Source of the DNA: Larkinella bovis
GTDB lineage: Bacteria > Bacteroidota > Bacteroidia > Cytophagales > Spirosomataceae
Direction: 5' to 3'
Assembly (NCBI RefSeq): GCF_042655385.1
Contig: NZ_JBHSMA010000011.1
Coordinates: forward strand, 62,001-126,000
DNA: 64,000 nt
Made by a program: the position numbers and the translations under genes. The notes below the pieces were generated by a model, which saw only the letters and a program-made list of their open reading frames with translations, made no database searches and had not been told where the DNA came from. Positions 8,266 through 17,041 of this stretch are shown in pieces. Position 1 is the stretch's first letter; every line of letters starts with the position of its first letter.

Positions 8266-9534
8266 TCAAATCAGGAACTCGAACAAATCCGGCTTGTCGT
8301 TCAGGTATTCAAAATGGATTTTGGCGTCCCGCATGCGTTGCAGCAGCGGCTCAAAATCCGCTTTGTGTTTCAACTCGATACCGACCAGCGCCGGACCACG
8401 TTCGCGGTTGGTTTTCTTGGAATATTCAAATAATGTAATGTCGTCGGTTTCTCCCAGCACATCGCTCAGGAATTCGCGCATGGCCCCGGCCCGTTGCGGA
8501 AACCGGATGATGAAATAGTGTTTCAGCCCTTCGTAGAGCAGCGACCGCTCCTTGATTTCTTCCGTCCGTGTAATGTCGTTATTGCCTCCGCTGACCAGAC
8601 AGACCACATTCTTGCCCTTGATTTCGTCTTTCAGAAAGTCCAGCGCGGCAATGGTCAGCGCACCGGCGGGTTCTGCCACAATGGCGTCTTCGTTGTACAG
8701 TTGCAGGATCGTGGTGCACACTTTTCCTTCCGGTACCAGCAGAACCCGGTCCAGATTTTGCCGACACACTTCGAAGGTCGTTTCGCCGGGGCGTTTGACG
8801 GCGGCTCCGTCCACAAACTTATCGATTTCGTCCAGCGCCACAATGTGACCTTCGTCGATGGACACCTTCATGGAAGGCGACCCCAGTGGCTCGACGCCAA
8901 TCAGCTTGGTTTTCGGGCTTAATTGGCGAAAAACCGTCGAAACGCCCGATGCTAGACCGCCCCCGCCAATGGCCATCAGCAGGTAATCAATCTTGAAATT
9001 AGAATCTTTGAAAATCTCCAGACCAACGGTTCCCTGTCCCTCCATGACCTGCAAATCATCGAAGGGGTGAACGAAGATGCTGTCGTGCGCATTGACGTAG
9101 TCGATGGCGGCATGGTACGCGTCGTCATACGTATCGCCCACCAAAACCACTTCAACAAACGCTTGCCCGAACAGCTTGACCTGTTTGACTTTCTGATTCG
9201 GTGTAGTCGTCGGCATGAAAATCGCCCCTTTCACGGCCATCTTCCGGCAGGCATAGGCTACCCCCTGCGCGTGATTCCCGGCGCTGGCACAGACGACGCC
9301 TTTTGCCAGGGCTTCGGCGGGCAGACTGGCCATTTTGTTGTACGCGCCCCGGATTTTGTAGGACCGTACTACCTGCAAATCTTCGCGTTTCAGAAAAATC
9401 GTCGCCCCGTATTTGTCCGACAGGTTCAGATTTTCCTGCAAAGGCGTATGGGCTACCACACTCCGCAACCGTTCAGCCGCCAGATAGATGTTGTCTACGT
9501 CCGGAAAGGTGATTGTTTTCTCCGCTTCTACCAC
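8266..9534 (-). CDS. ilvA: threonine dehydratase (threonine ammonia-lyase), single regulatory domain
   Basis: Converts threonine to 2-oxobutyrate for isoleucine synthesis, using pyridoxal phosphate. PLP lysine K60 lies in RSYKIRGAYNK; GNHAQGVAYACR and the phosphate loop GGGGL (about 191-195) follow. At 422 residues it is about 90 shorter than the two-ACT-like E. coli enzyme: after the catalytic domain there is one ACT-like regulatory unit (about 325-422, FPQRAGAMREFL). Being inside the ilv-leu block argues for the biosynthetic role rather than catabolic threonine/serine breakdown. Confidence 0.93.
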   Translation of the reverse strand: MVEAEKTITFPDVDNIYLAAERLRSVVAHTPLQENLNLSDKYGATIFLKREDLQVVRSYKIRGAYNKMASLPAEALAKGVVCASAGNHAQGVAYACRKMAVKGAIFMPTTTPNQKVKQVKLFGQAFVEVVLVGDTYDDAYHAAIDYVNAHDSIFVHPFDDLQVMEGQGTVGLEIFKDSNFKIDYLLMAIGGGGLASGVSTVFRQLSPKTKLIGVEPLGSPSMKVSIDEGHIVALDEIDKFVDGAAVKRPGETTFEVCRQNLDRVLLVPEGKVCTTILQLYNEDAIVAEPAGALTIAALDFLKDEIKGKNVVCLVSGGNNDITRTEEIKERSLLYEGLKHYFIIRFPQRAGAMREFLSDVLGETDDITLFEYSKKTNRERGPALVGIELKHKADFEPLLQRMRDAKIHFEYLNDKPDLFEFLI

Positions 9535-9560
9535 GTTTCAAAAGGTTTACTGTTAAAGGA

Positions 9561-9642
9561 TCGGGGAGTTCAGGAGCCGGTATGGAACGTTAAAGTTACT
9601 CAAATTGCCGAAAACTTTAAAATTCACTCCCCAACTCCCCGA
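9561..9642. repeat. nested inverted repeats between ilvC and ilvA
   Basis: TCGGGGAGTT (9561-9570) is the exact reverse complement of AACTCCCCGA (9633-9642). Inside it TTAAAGTT (9590-9597) pairs with AACTTTAA (9613-9620). The two stems could form a cruciform-like RNA between ilvC and ilvA. There is no T-run, so a processing or stability element is as likely as a terminator. Confidence 0.55.
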
Positions 9643-9654
9643 CCACTGGGACTC

Positions 9655-10698
9655 CTAGTTCCGCTCCGGACGCAGGCTGCGAACGGCCGTACCGGCACGC
9701 CACATTTCCGACTCGCGCAGTTCTTTCAGTTCTTCTTCCAGTTTTTCGCGGTAATCCGGCTGGGAGTTGCGGGTGATCGAGATATTTGCCTGCTCACCGG
9801 CTTTTACGGAATTATACAGTTGTTCAAAAACCGGCTTGGTTGCATCCCGGAACGGTTTCCACCAGTCGAGGGCTCCGCGTTGTGCGGTCGTCGAGCAATT
9901 GGCATACATCCAGTCCATGCCGTTTTCGGCCACCAGCGGCATCAGCGACTGCGTCAATTCTTCAACGGTTTCGTTGAAGGCTTCCGACGGCGAGTGGCCG
10001 TTGGCACGTAATACTTCGTACTGAGCCGCAAAAATACCCTGAATGGCGCCCATCAGCGTACCGCGCTCGCCGGTCAGGTCAGACGTAACTTCTTTATAGA
10101 AATTCGTTTCGAACAGGTAACCCGACCCGACGCCGATTCCCATCGCGATGGCCTTTTCACGGGCTTTGCCGGTAGCATCCTGGTAGATCGCAAAGCTGGA
10201 GTTCAACCCTTTGCCTTCGACGAACATCCGGCGCAGTGACGTTCCGGAGCCTTTCGGCGCCACCAGGAACACATCCACGTCGGCGGGCGGAACAATACCC
10301 GTCTGATCTTTATACGTTACGCCGAAACCGTGCGAGAAATACAGGGATTTGCCGGCGGTCAGGTATTTTTTCACGGTCGGCCACAGCTCGATCTGAGCAG
10401 CATCCGACAGCAGGAAACAAATAATGGTTCCTTTTTCGAGGGCTTCTTCAATTTCAAACAAGGTTTCGCCCGGCACCCATCCATCGCTCACCGCTTTGTC
10501 GTAGGTTTTGCCCTTGCGTTGACCAACGATTACATTGAAACCGTTGTCGCGCATGTTGAGCGACTGGCCGGGACCCTGCACACCGTAACCAATCACGGCG
10601 ATGACTTCATCTTGGAGGATTTCTCTGGCTTTTTCGAGAGGAAATTCTTCGCGGGTTACGACTTCTTCTTCAACTCCGCCGAAGTTAATTTTTGCCAT
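9655..10698 (-). CDS. ilvC: ketol-acid reductoisomerase
   Basis: Second common step of valine and isoleucine synthesis: Mg-dependent alkyl migration then NADPH reduction. The 347 residues fit the short class I enzyme. The Rossmann motif is GYGVQGPGQ (38-46), slightly different from the common GYGSQGHA; GQRKG just after strand 2 (59-63) has the basic residues expected for NADPH. Catalytic histidine H123 lies in SHGFGV, and acidic metal ligands in TSDLTGERGTLMG and FNETVEEL. It is downstream of the membrane-protein gene and upstream of ilvA on the same strand. Confidence 0.96.
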   Translation of the reverse strand: MAKINFGGVEEEVVTREEFPLEKAREILQDEVIAVIGYGVQGPGQSLNMRDNGFNVIVGQRKGKTYDKAVSDGWVPGETLFEIEEALEKGTIICFLLSDAAQIELWPTVKKYLTAGKSLYFSHGFGVTYKDQTGIVPPADVDVFLVAPKGSGTSLRRMFVEGKGLNSSFAIYQDATGKAREKAIAMGIGVGSGYLFETNFYKEVTSDLTGERGTLMGAIQGIFAAQYEVLRANGHSPSEAFNETVEELTQSLMPLVAENGMDWMYANCSTTAQRGALDWWKPFRDATKPVFEQLYNSVKAGEQANISITRNSQPDYREKLEEELKELRESEMWRAGTAVRSLRPERN

Positions 10699-10738
10699 TG
10701 TCTGACTTGTTTATTATGAATTAAAATTGAATACGGAT

Positions 10739-11878
10739 TTACGGAAAATTGATGGAATACAGCAGCGAAATCGCGATACTGCTCAACAGTAAAAGCCGCA
10801 ATTGGCCGCCTGTCAAATACCGTTGTATAATCGCCATCGCAAAAAAGAACATCATAAAACCGAACGAAAGCGACCGGGTTCCATCGGCGACTAACACCGC
10901 CACCACCATCGTCAAGGTCCAGGCGCCACCGAGCAACACCAGTTCCAGCCACTGCCGCCGAACCGCCAGCGCCCAGAAAGCCGCCAGCAAAATCAGCCAC
11001 ATACCCTCCAGCCCCCGCGCCATTTTATCGCCCACGTAACTCATGCTCCAGGCCAGCGTCCGGGCCGACCACGACGCGTCGTGTCCGACTGTCATGCCGT
11101 AGGTCAGCTCCAGCCATTTCCGAACCGCCCCGTACAGCAGCACACTGACAACCAGCGCCACCAGCGGAGCCGGAATCTGCCGAACTTCGAACTTGCGGGT
11201 TTTGACAACCGTTTGCAGCACCGGTAACAAATACCACAAACCGATGTAGGACGAATTAATCAATGCCCGCTCGTCGCACCAGAAGGCCAGCTGCGAGAAC
11301 AGAATGACCAGCAACGGATTGCGGAAATACAGCGCCAGCGCCATAAAACAGAACACGTAGCCGTCGCAATGGCCAAAGTACCCGATAAAAAAGGCGATAC
11401 CGGCGTAAATAGCCGTAAAGCCCGTCAGGAAATAAAACGTCAGGACTTTGTCCTTCAAAACTTTATTGGCAATCCCGGTTACGGCCCACAGATAGACGAA
11501 ACCGAGCACCAGTTGCAACAGATACAATTTGGCGACCCCCAGCCGAAAAAAATACACCAGCATCGGAATCGTCAGCCGGAACGTCTGGTTGGCCTCGTGC
11601 GTACCCGGTTCGTACGTATTCGGCTCAAACATGTGCTCGCTCTGCCGGATAATGTCGTCCCAGAAAAAGCCGTCCAGCTTGCCCGGCTGGATCATTTCCT
11701 CGTATAGGTAGCGAAATCCGCGGTCGATGAAAATGCTGTTCAGGACCAGAAAGCTGCCGATGGAAATCAAAAGAGCCAGCCCAATCAGTCGAATTTTCCA
11801 GAATCGATTATCCAGAAAAGCGGATAACCAGTGTTCAAAACGATAGATGGGTGCGGCTAAAGACGGTGGTTGTTGCAT
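10739..11878 (-). CDS. polytopic membrane protein of unknown function inside the ilv block
   Basis: A 379-residue protein with roughly 9-10 hydrophobic helices from residue 30 to the C-terminus. After the first helix there is a hydrophilic acidic loop (YLYEEMIQPGKLDGFFWDDI, about 55-75), and aromatic/charged motifs follow (YFGHCDGYVF, FWCDERALI). A large loop with acidic residues after helix 1 followed by many helices resembles GT-C type glycosyltransferases, but I see no signature that proves it. It is only 35 bp from ilvN and 40 bp from ilvC, so it is co-transcribed with isoleucine/valine genes, to which it has no obvious link. Transporter is an alternative. Confidence 0.8.
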   Translation of the reverse strand: MQQPPSLAAPIYRFEHWLSAFLDNRFWKIRLIGLALLISIGSFLVLNSIFIDRGFRYLYEEMIQPGKLDGFFWDDIIRQSEHMFEPNTYEPGTHEANQTFRLTIPMLVYFFRLGVAKLYLLQLVLGFVYLWAVTGIANKVLKDKVLTFYFLTGFTAIYAGIAFFIGYFGHCDGYVFCFMALALYFRNPLLVILFSQLAFWCDERALINSSYIGLWYLLPVLQTVVKTRKFEVRQIPAPLVALVVSVLLYGAVRKWLELTYGMTVGHDASWSARTLAWSMSYVGDKMARGLEGMWLILLAAFWALAVRRQWLELVLLGGAWTLTMVVAVLVADGTRSLSFGFMMFFFAMAIIQRYLTGGQLRLLLLSSIAISLLYSINFP

Positions 11879-11913
11879 GAACGCTTGTTAATCCAGCCGC
11901 AAATATCGCATTT

Positions 11914-12447
11914 CTATAAATAATACGCCCACTCATTTTCAGGCAAATACTCGACCAGTCCCTTCTCGGTTTTGCCAACCGCCACCCGGCCCGACCGCAC
12001 AAATTCCAGAATCCCGTGGGGTCTGATGTAACTGAAAAACTCGAAAATCTCCTTTTCCGACCCGGTTTTTTCGATCACGACGTAATCCAGTTGCCAGTAG
12101 ACCACCCAGGCGTTGAAGTGCTTGTTGATGTATTCGATGTCCAGCGGTTTCGACCCCAGCGGGGTTTCGATCTTGAACAGCGCGATTTCGTTCGACACGA
12201 TTTCATCGTCCAGGTACCCGAAAACCGCCATCACTTCAATGATTTTCCGAATCTGGCGAACCAGTTTTTCAACCGCTTCGCGCGAATCGTGCCGGATCAC
12301 GATCGTAAACCGCGAAACCCCTTTCCGTTCGGTTTCCGAAACGGTCAGGCTTTCAATGTTGATCCGCCGGCGGGTGAAAATGATCGTAATCCGATTGAGC
12401 AGCCCAATCGTATTTTCGGTGAATATGCAAATGGTGTATTTGTTCAT
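11914..12447 (-). CDS. ilvN: acetolactate synthase small (regulatory) subunit
   Basis: Regulatory partner of IlvB that confers valine feedback inhibition. The 177-residue product begins MNKYTICIFTENTIGLLNRI, the start of an N-terminal ACT domain, and continues with the RRINIESLTVSETE segment. The C-terminal ACT-like half is present, so it is the long two-domain form. I chose the ATG at 12447; a start four codons upstream would extend into the palindromic repeat. That repeat lies only 5 bp before the start codon and could mask initiation. Confidence 0.94.
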   Translation of the reverse strand: MNKYTICIFTENTIGLLNRITIIFTRRRINIESLTVSETERKGVSRFTIVIRHDSREAVEKLVRQIRKIIEVMAVFGYLDDEIVSNEIALFKIETPLGSKPLDIEYINKHFNAWVVYWQLDYVVIEKTGSEKEIFEFFSYIRPHGILEFVRSGRVAVGKTEKGLVEYLPENEWAYYL

Positions 12448-12451
12448 CTCA

Positions 12452-12479
12452 GTACCCACGGACTTGAGTCCGTGTTTTT
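12452..12479. repeat. dispersed palindromic repeat, copy 2, abutting the ilvN start
   Basis: Reverse complement of the 28-bp unit at 2824-2851 with one base changed in the loop. The palindrome here is CACGGACT, TG, AGTCCGTG. In the ilvN transcript it forms a stable hairpin ending about ten bases ahead of the ATG. Confidence 0.75.
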
Positions 12480-12509
12480 ACTCACTCAATGAGTTATTAG
12501 AATTTCACG

Positions 12510-12540
12510 GACTCAAGTCTACGCGGCCCGGTCCGTAGGT
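12510..12540. repeat. degenerate third copy of the palindromic repeat
   Basis: TCACGGACTCAAGTC followed by TACGCGGCCCGG and TCCGTAGGTA. The left arm matches the other copies, but about 12 extra bases interrupt the right arm. It lies in the ilvB-ilvN gap, just before the ilvB stop. Confidence 0.5.
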
Positions 12541-12543
12541 ATG

Positions 12544-14295
12544 CTAACTCAGCCGGATGTCGGCCACACTGGTTCCGGCGGGAACCATCGGAAAGACATT
12601 TTCTTCAGTTTCGACCAGGATTTCCAGCAGATACGGTTTGTCCGACGCCAGCAAGGTATCGAGTGAGGCCGACAGATCTTCCCGTTTCGCACAGGTATGC
12701 CCTGCCACGCCGAAGCCTTTGGCGATCGTGATGAAATCCGGGTTCTGCAACTCCACGAACGAATACCGGCGGTTGTGGAACAACTGCTGCCACTGCCGAA
12801 CCATACCCAAATAGTTGTTATTCAGGATGATAATCTTGACCGGTAATTTATTCTGGGCGATGGTACCCAATTCCTGAATCGTCATCTGGAAGCAACCGTC
12901 GCCGATGATCGCAATCACTTCGCGGCTCGGATCGCCCACTTTGGCCCCGAAAGCCGCCGGAAGCGCAAAGCCCATCGTGCCCAAACCGCCCGATGTAACC
13001 AGGCTGTGCGGTTTCTTGAACTCGTAGTACGCCGAGGTCATCATCTGGTGCTGGCCCACATCGGCCACCATCACGGCTTCGCCCCGGGTCTTTTTCGACA
13101 GCAGATCAATGGCTTCGGCCATCTTGATTTTTTCGGTCGTCGGTGCCAGCGCGGGCAGGGTAACTTTTTCGTCCTCGATGTCGTCGTATTTCCGGAATTC
13201 GTTCCGCCAGGCCGTATGATCATTCGCGTTGACCAGGGGCATCAGGCGCGTCAGAATTTCCTTAGCATCGCCAATCACCGGCGCGTCGGCTTTGATAATC
13301 TTGTCGATTTCAGCCGGGTCGATCTCCAGGTGCACTATTTTGGCCTGCCGGGCAAACAAGGCCGGATTGCCCGTGACGCGGTCGTCGAACCGCATCCCGA
13401 CGCCGATCAGCAGGTCGCACTGGTCGGTCATGACGTTGGGGCCGTAGTTGCCGTGCATTCCCAGCCAGCCGACATACAACGGATGGTCTGCCGACACCGC
13501 CGACTGTCCCAGCAGGGTCGTCGCGACCGGAATCCCGGTTTTTTCAATAAACGCGTTCAGTTCCTGCTCCGCTTTGGAAATCAGCACCCCGTGACCAACC
13601 AGCATATACGGTTTTTTTGCCTTGTTGATCAGTTCGGCGGCCCGTTCCAGTTGATCCTGCTTTGGCACCAGACGCGGGCGGTAGCTGATTACCTTCTCGC
13701 ACTTTTGGTACGAGAACGGTTTGGTCATCAACTCCTGCTGCGCGTTCTTCGTAATATCGATAACCACCGGCCCCGGACGACCCGACTGCGCGATATAAAA
13801 GGCTTTCGCAATCACTTCCGGAATTTCGTCGGCGCTGGTAATCTGGTAATTCCATTTCGTAATGGGCATCGTGACGCCAATCACGTCGGTTTCCTGAAAC
13901 GCATCGGTCCCCAACAGCTTCATTGCCACCTGCCCGATCAGACACACCATCGGCGTTGAATCAATCTGGGCATCGGCAATACCGGTCACCAGATTCGTCG
14001 CACCCGGTCCGGAGGTAACGAGACAGACGCCGGCCCGGCCCGTGACGCGGGCGTAGCCTTCGGCAGCGTGGGCCGCTCCCTGTTCGTGCCGCACCAGAAT
14101 ATGATTCAGACGATCCTGATAATCATACAAAGCGTCGTAGACCGGCATAATAGCCCCACCGGGGTACCCAAAAATGGTTTCCACGCCCTCTTCCACCAGC
14201 GCCTGCATCAGGGCTTCGGATCCCGTCAGGGGTTTGAGCAACTGGGCGGCCGGTTGGGGTTCTTCGGCTGTTAATTCACTGACCGTTGTATTCAT
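12544..14295 (-). CDS. ilvB: acetolactate synthase large (catalytic) subunit
   Basis: Thiamine-diphosphate enzyme making acetolactate and acetohydroxybutyrate. The 583 residues cover the three expected domains. The catalytic glutamate is E71 in VRHEQGAAHAAEGYAR; the C-terminal cofactor motif starts at GDGCFQM and continues to LNNNYLGMVRQWQ. It is followed by ilvN after 96 bp. A short N-terminal tail of about 20 residues precedes the conserved core. Confidence 0.97.
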   Translation of the reverse strand: MNTTVSELTAEEPQPAAQLLKPLTGSEALMQALVEEGVETIFGYPGGAIMPVYDALYDYQDRLNHILVRHEQGAAHAAEGYARVTGRAGVCLVTSGPGATNLVTGIADAQIDSTPMVCLIGQVAMKLLGTDAFQETDVIGVTMPITKWNYQITSADEIPEVIAKAFYIAQSGRPGPVVIDITKNAQQELMTKPFSYQKCEKVISYRPRLVPKQDQLERAAELINKAKKPYMLVGHGVLISKAEQELNAFIEKTGIPVATTLLGQSAVSADHPLYVGWLGMHGNYGPNVMTDQCDLLIGVGMRFDDRVTGNPALFARQAKIVHLEIDPAEIDKIIKADAPVIGDAKEILTRLMPLVNANDHTAWRNEFRKYDDIEDEKVTLPALAPTTEKIKMAEAIDLLSKKTRGEAVMVADVGQHQMMTSAYYEFKKPHSLVTSGGLGTMGFALPAAFGAKVGDPSREVIAIIGDGCFQMTIQELGTIAQNKLPVKIIILNNNYLGMVRQWQQLFHNRRYSFVELQNPDFITIAKGFGVAGHTCAKREDLSASLDTLLASDKPYLLEILVETEENVFPMVPAGTSVADIRLS

Positions 14296-14353
14296 TGTAT
14301 TGTCTGTTTAAAGAATAGTACCGCTGATGAAGACTCGCTCACTTCATTCTTGC

Positions 14354-16063
14354 CTAAGCATCTGTCACGCATCCTTCGCTCGCCGAGCTCACCAGTTTCA
14401 CGTATTTCCGCAGAATACCGTGATCGGCAGCTTTCTCCAGGGGCGGAACCGTCCAGTTGGCCCGCCGTTCGGCCAGTTCCTCGTCCGAGACGTGCAGGTG
14501 AATAACGTTGTTAACGGCGTCGATGGTGATCTTGTCGCCATCGTGCACCAGGGCGATGTTGCCCCCTTCCTGCGCTTCCGGCGTGATGTGGCCAACCACA
14601 AAACCGTGTGTCCCCCCCGAAAACCGTCCGTCGGTAATTAATGCGACTTTATCACCCAGACCCAGACCCATGATGGCCGAAGTGGGTTTCAGCATTTCGG
14701 GCATTCCCGGTCCCCCTTTCGGACCTTCGTACCGGATGACAACAACATGGCCTTCCTTGATCTCCCGGTTTTGGATAAACTCCAGCAATTGTTCTTCGCG
14801 ATCGCATACTTTGGCAATGCCTTCAAACCGTTCGCCTTCCTTACCGGTAATTTTGGCCACGGCGCCCTGCGTCGCCAGGTTGCCGTACAGAATCTGGATG
14901 TGACCGGTTTTCTTGATCGGATTCGCCAGCGGACGAATAATGTTCTGCGCTTCAAAATCCAGTTCCGGCGCTTCTTCGAGGTTTTCGGCAACGGTTTTTC
15001 CCGTTACAGTCAGGCACTCGCCGTGGATGTAACCTTCCTTGTACAGGTATTTCATGACGGCCGGAACCCCGCCGATCGCCAGCATGTCTTCCATATAATA
15101 TTTTCCGCTCGGTTTCAGATCGCCCAGATACGGGGTGCGGTCGCTGATTTCCTGAATATCTTTCAGCGTCAGCGAAACCCCGACCGACTTGGCAATGGCG
15201 ATGTAATGCAAAACCGCATTCGTCGAACCGCCCAGGGCCATAACCACCGTCAGTGCGTTCTCAAACGCCTTCTTGGTCATGATATCGCGGGGCAGAATGT
15301 TCTTTTCGAGCAGATTCATCATGGCTGCCCCGATCTTCCGGCATTCGGCCTGTTTGCCTTCGTGCGTCGCCGGGAAGCTGGAGCTATACGGCAGGCTCAA
15401 TCCCAGCGCTTCCATCGATGACGCCATCGTGTTGGCGGTGTACATGCCTCCGCAGGCCCCCGCGCCGGGAATCGAATTCTGGATGACGCCTTTATAATCT
15501 TCGTCGCTGATGTTGCCGGCTACTTTTTTACCGTACGCTTCAAACGCCGAAACAATGTCTAATTTCTGCCCTTTATAACTTCCCGAGCGAATCGTTCCGC
15601 CGTAGACCAGGATCGACGGGCGGTTCAGGCGACCCACGGCCATTAAAGCTCCGGGCATGTTTTTATCGCAACCGACTACCGCAATAACACCGTCATACCA
15701 CTGCGCGTGAACCACCGTTTCAATGGAATCCGCAATCAGATCGCGTGACGGCAATGAATATGACATTCCGTCGTTCCCATTGGTCATCCCGTCGGAAACG
15801 CCAATCGTGTTGAACACCAGCCCGACCAAACCGCTTTCGTTAACGCCTTTTTTGACGTAAGCCGCCAGCCCGTTCAGGTGAATGTTACAGGGGTTTCCAT
15901 CATAACCGGCACTGGCAATCCCGATCTGAGGTTTTTTCATGTCTTCTTCGGTCAGGCCGATGCCATAGAGCATCGCCTGAGCCGCCGGGTTACTAACTTC
16001 CTGGGTAAGGGTGGCACTATACCGGTTTAATTGGCTTTCTTTGTCGGCTGCTATCGTAGTCAT
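14354..16063 (-). CDS. ilvD: dihydroxy-acid dehydratase
   Basis: Third common step of branched-chain synthesis, an iron-sulfur dehydratase. The 569-residue product (start MTTIAADKES at 16063) has the three cluster cysteines C59 (GNPCNIHLNG), C132 (GCDKNMPG) and C204 (GACGGMYTANTM), plus DGRFSGGTHGFVVGHI near the end. An open frame continues 24 codons upstream in Phe-rich sequence, which I take as untranslated. It is the first gene of the ilv-leu block and diverges from murQ across a 165-bp gap. Confidence 0.97.
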   Translation of the reverse strand: MTTIAADKESQLNRYSATLTQEVSNPAAQAMLYGIGLTEEDMKKPQIGIASAGYDGNPCNIHLNGLAAYVKKGVNESGLVGLVFNTIGVSDGMTNGNDGMSYSLPSRDLIADSIETVVHAQWYDGVIAVVGCDKNMPGALMAVGRLNRPSILVYGGTIRSGSYKGQKLDIVSAFEAYGKKVAGNISDEDYKGVIQNSIPGAGACGGMYTANTMASSMEALGLSLPYSSSFPATHEGKQAECRKIGAAMMNLLEKNILPRDIMTKKAFENALTVVMALGGSTNAVLHYIAIAKSVGVSLTLKDIQEISDRTPYLGDLKPSGKYYMEDMLAIGGVPAVMKYLYKEGYIHGECLTVTGKTVAENLEEAPELDFEAQNIIRPLANPIKKTGHIQILYGNLATQGAVAKITGKEGERFEGIAKVCDREEQLLEFIQNREIKEGHVVVIRYEGPKGGPGMPEMLKPTSAIMGLGLGDKVALITDGRFSGGTHGFVVGHITPEAQEGGNIALVHDGDKITIDAVNNVIHLHVSDEELAERRANWTVPPLEKAADHGILRKYVKLVSSASEGCVTDA

Positions 16064-16196
16064 AATGTCAATTAGCGAAAATTCGCTGAAAGCGTAATTT
16101 GTTTCAAAGAAAAAAAATTGAAAGAAAACTCGCAAGTGATTTAGCCGGTTTTTTAGTATTTTTTTTCACTATGCATAGTTCCAATAGAAATGATTG

Positions 16197-16204
16197 TACT
16201 TTTG
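16197..16204 (+). promoter_or_regulatory. -7 type promoter element for murQ
   Basis: TACTTTTG matches the Bacteroidota TAnnTTTG element, 24 bp before the murQ start. No clear -33 TTTG is seen at the ideal spacing, so the call rests on one element and position. The rest of the ilvD-murQ gap is AT-rich; no leader peptide or riboswitch for ilvD was recognised. Confidence 0.5.
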
Positions 16205-16228
16205 ATAGACCAGAAATAGCACTATACG

Positions 16229-17041
16229 ATGATTACCGAAAATTCATCCCATTACGATCACCTCGAGCAGATGTCCGTCCACGACCTGCTGACCAACATC
16301 AACAACGAGGATAAAACCGTCCCGATGGCCGTTGAGAAAGCCATTCCGCAGATCGAGGCCCTGGTGACGCAAATCGTCAAGCGGATGAGAGAAGGGGGAC
16401 GCTTATTCTACATTGGTGCCGGAACGAGCGGGCGGCTGGGCGTTGTCGATGCGTCGGAATGCCCCCCAACTTACGGGGTGTCGCCCGATTTGGTAGTCGG
16501 TATCATTGCCGGGGGCGACCGCGCCATTCGGAGTGCCGTCGAACACGCCGAAGACGATCCCGAACAGGCCTGGAATGATTTGCAGGCCTTCCATATTGAT
16601 TCGCTGGATACCCTGATCGGGATTGCCGCATCGGGCCGGACACCCTACGTCATCGGCGGTTTGCAGAAAGCCCGCGAAGCCGGGGTGCTGACGGGCTGTA
16701 TTGTCTGTAATCCGGGTTCGGCGGTGGCCCAGGCGGCTGAATATCCGGTGGAAGTCGTGGTAGGCCCGGAATTTGTGACGGGCAGCACGCGCATGAAGTC
16801 CGGAACGGCCCAGAAGCTCGTTCTCAACATGGTTTCGACTTCGGTGATGATTCAGTTGGGCCGGGTGAAAGGCAATAAAATGGTCGATATGCAACTGACG
16901 AACCACAAGCTGAAAATCCGGGCGGCCAATATGGTCATGAGCGAAACCGGGGTTTCCCGTGAACGGGCCGAGGAATTACTGGCTAAATTTGGCAACGTAC
17001 GCAGCGCTATCCTGAACGTCAACTACAATCCGGAAGAATGA
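16229..17041 (+). CDS. murQ: N-acetylmuramic acid 6-phosphate etherase
   Basis: Cleaves the lactyl ether of MurNAc 6-phosphate to give GlcNAc 6-phosphate and lactate during murein recycling. The 270-residue SIS-domain protein has GAGTSGRLGVVDASECPPT (63-81, with the conserved glutamate E77), IAASGRTPYVIGGL, and TGSTRMKSGTAQKLVLN. The usual C-terminal helical tail of longer MurQ proteins (about 300 residues) is shortened. Its stop overlaps the start of the next gene by 4 bp, so the two are translationally coupled. Confidence 0.95.
   Translation: MITENSSHYDHLEQMSVHDLLTNINNEDKTVPMAVEKAIPQIEALVTQIVKRMREGGRLFYIGAGTSGRLGVVDASECPPTYGVSPDLVVGIIAGGDRAIRSAVEHAEDDPEQAWNDLQAFHIDSLDTLIGIAASGRTPYVIGGLQKAREAGVLTGCIVCNPGSAVAQAAEYPVEVVVGPEFVTGSTRMKSGTAQKLVLNMVSTSVMIQLGRVKGNKMVDMQLTNHKLKIRAANMVMSETGVSRERAEELLAKFGNVRSAILNVNYNPEE

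Noticed and set aside
16064..16228. Leader peptide or riboswitch for the ilv block
   Set aside because: The upstream frame is Phe-rich, without runs of Leu, Ile or Val codons, and no T-box or terminator/antiterminator pair is visible.
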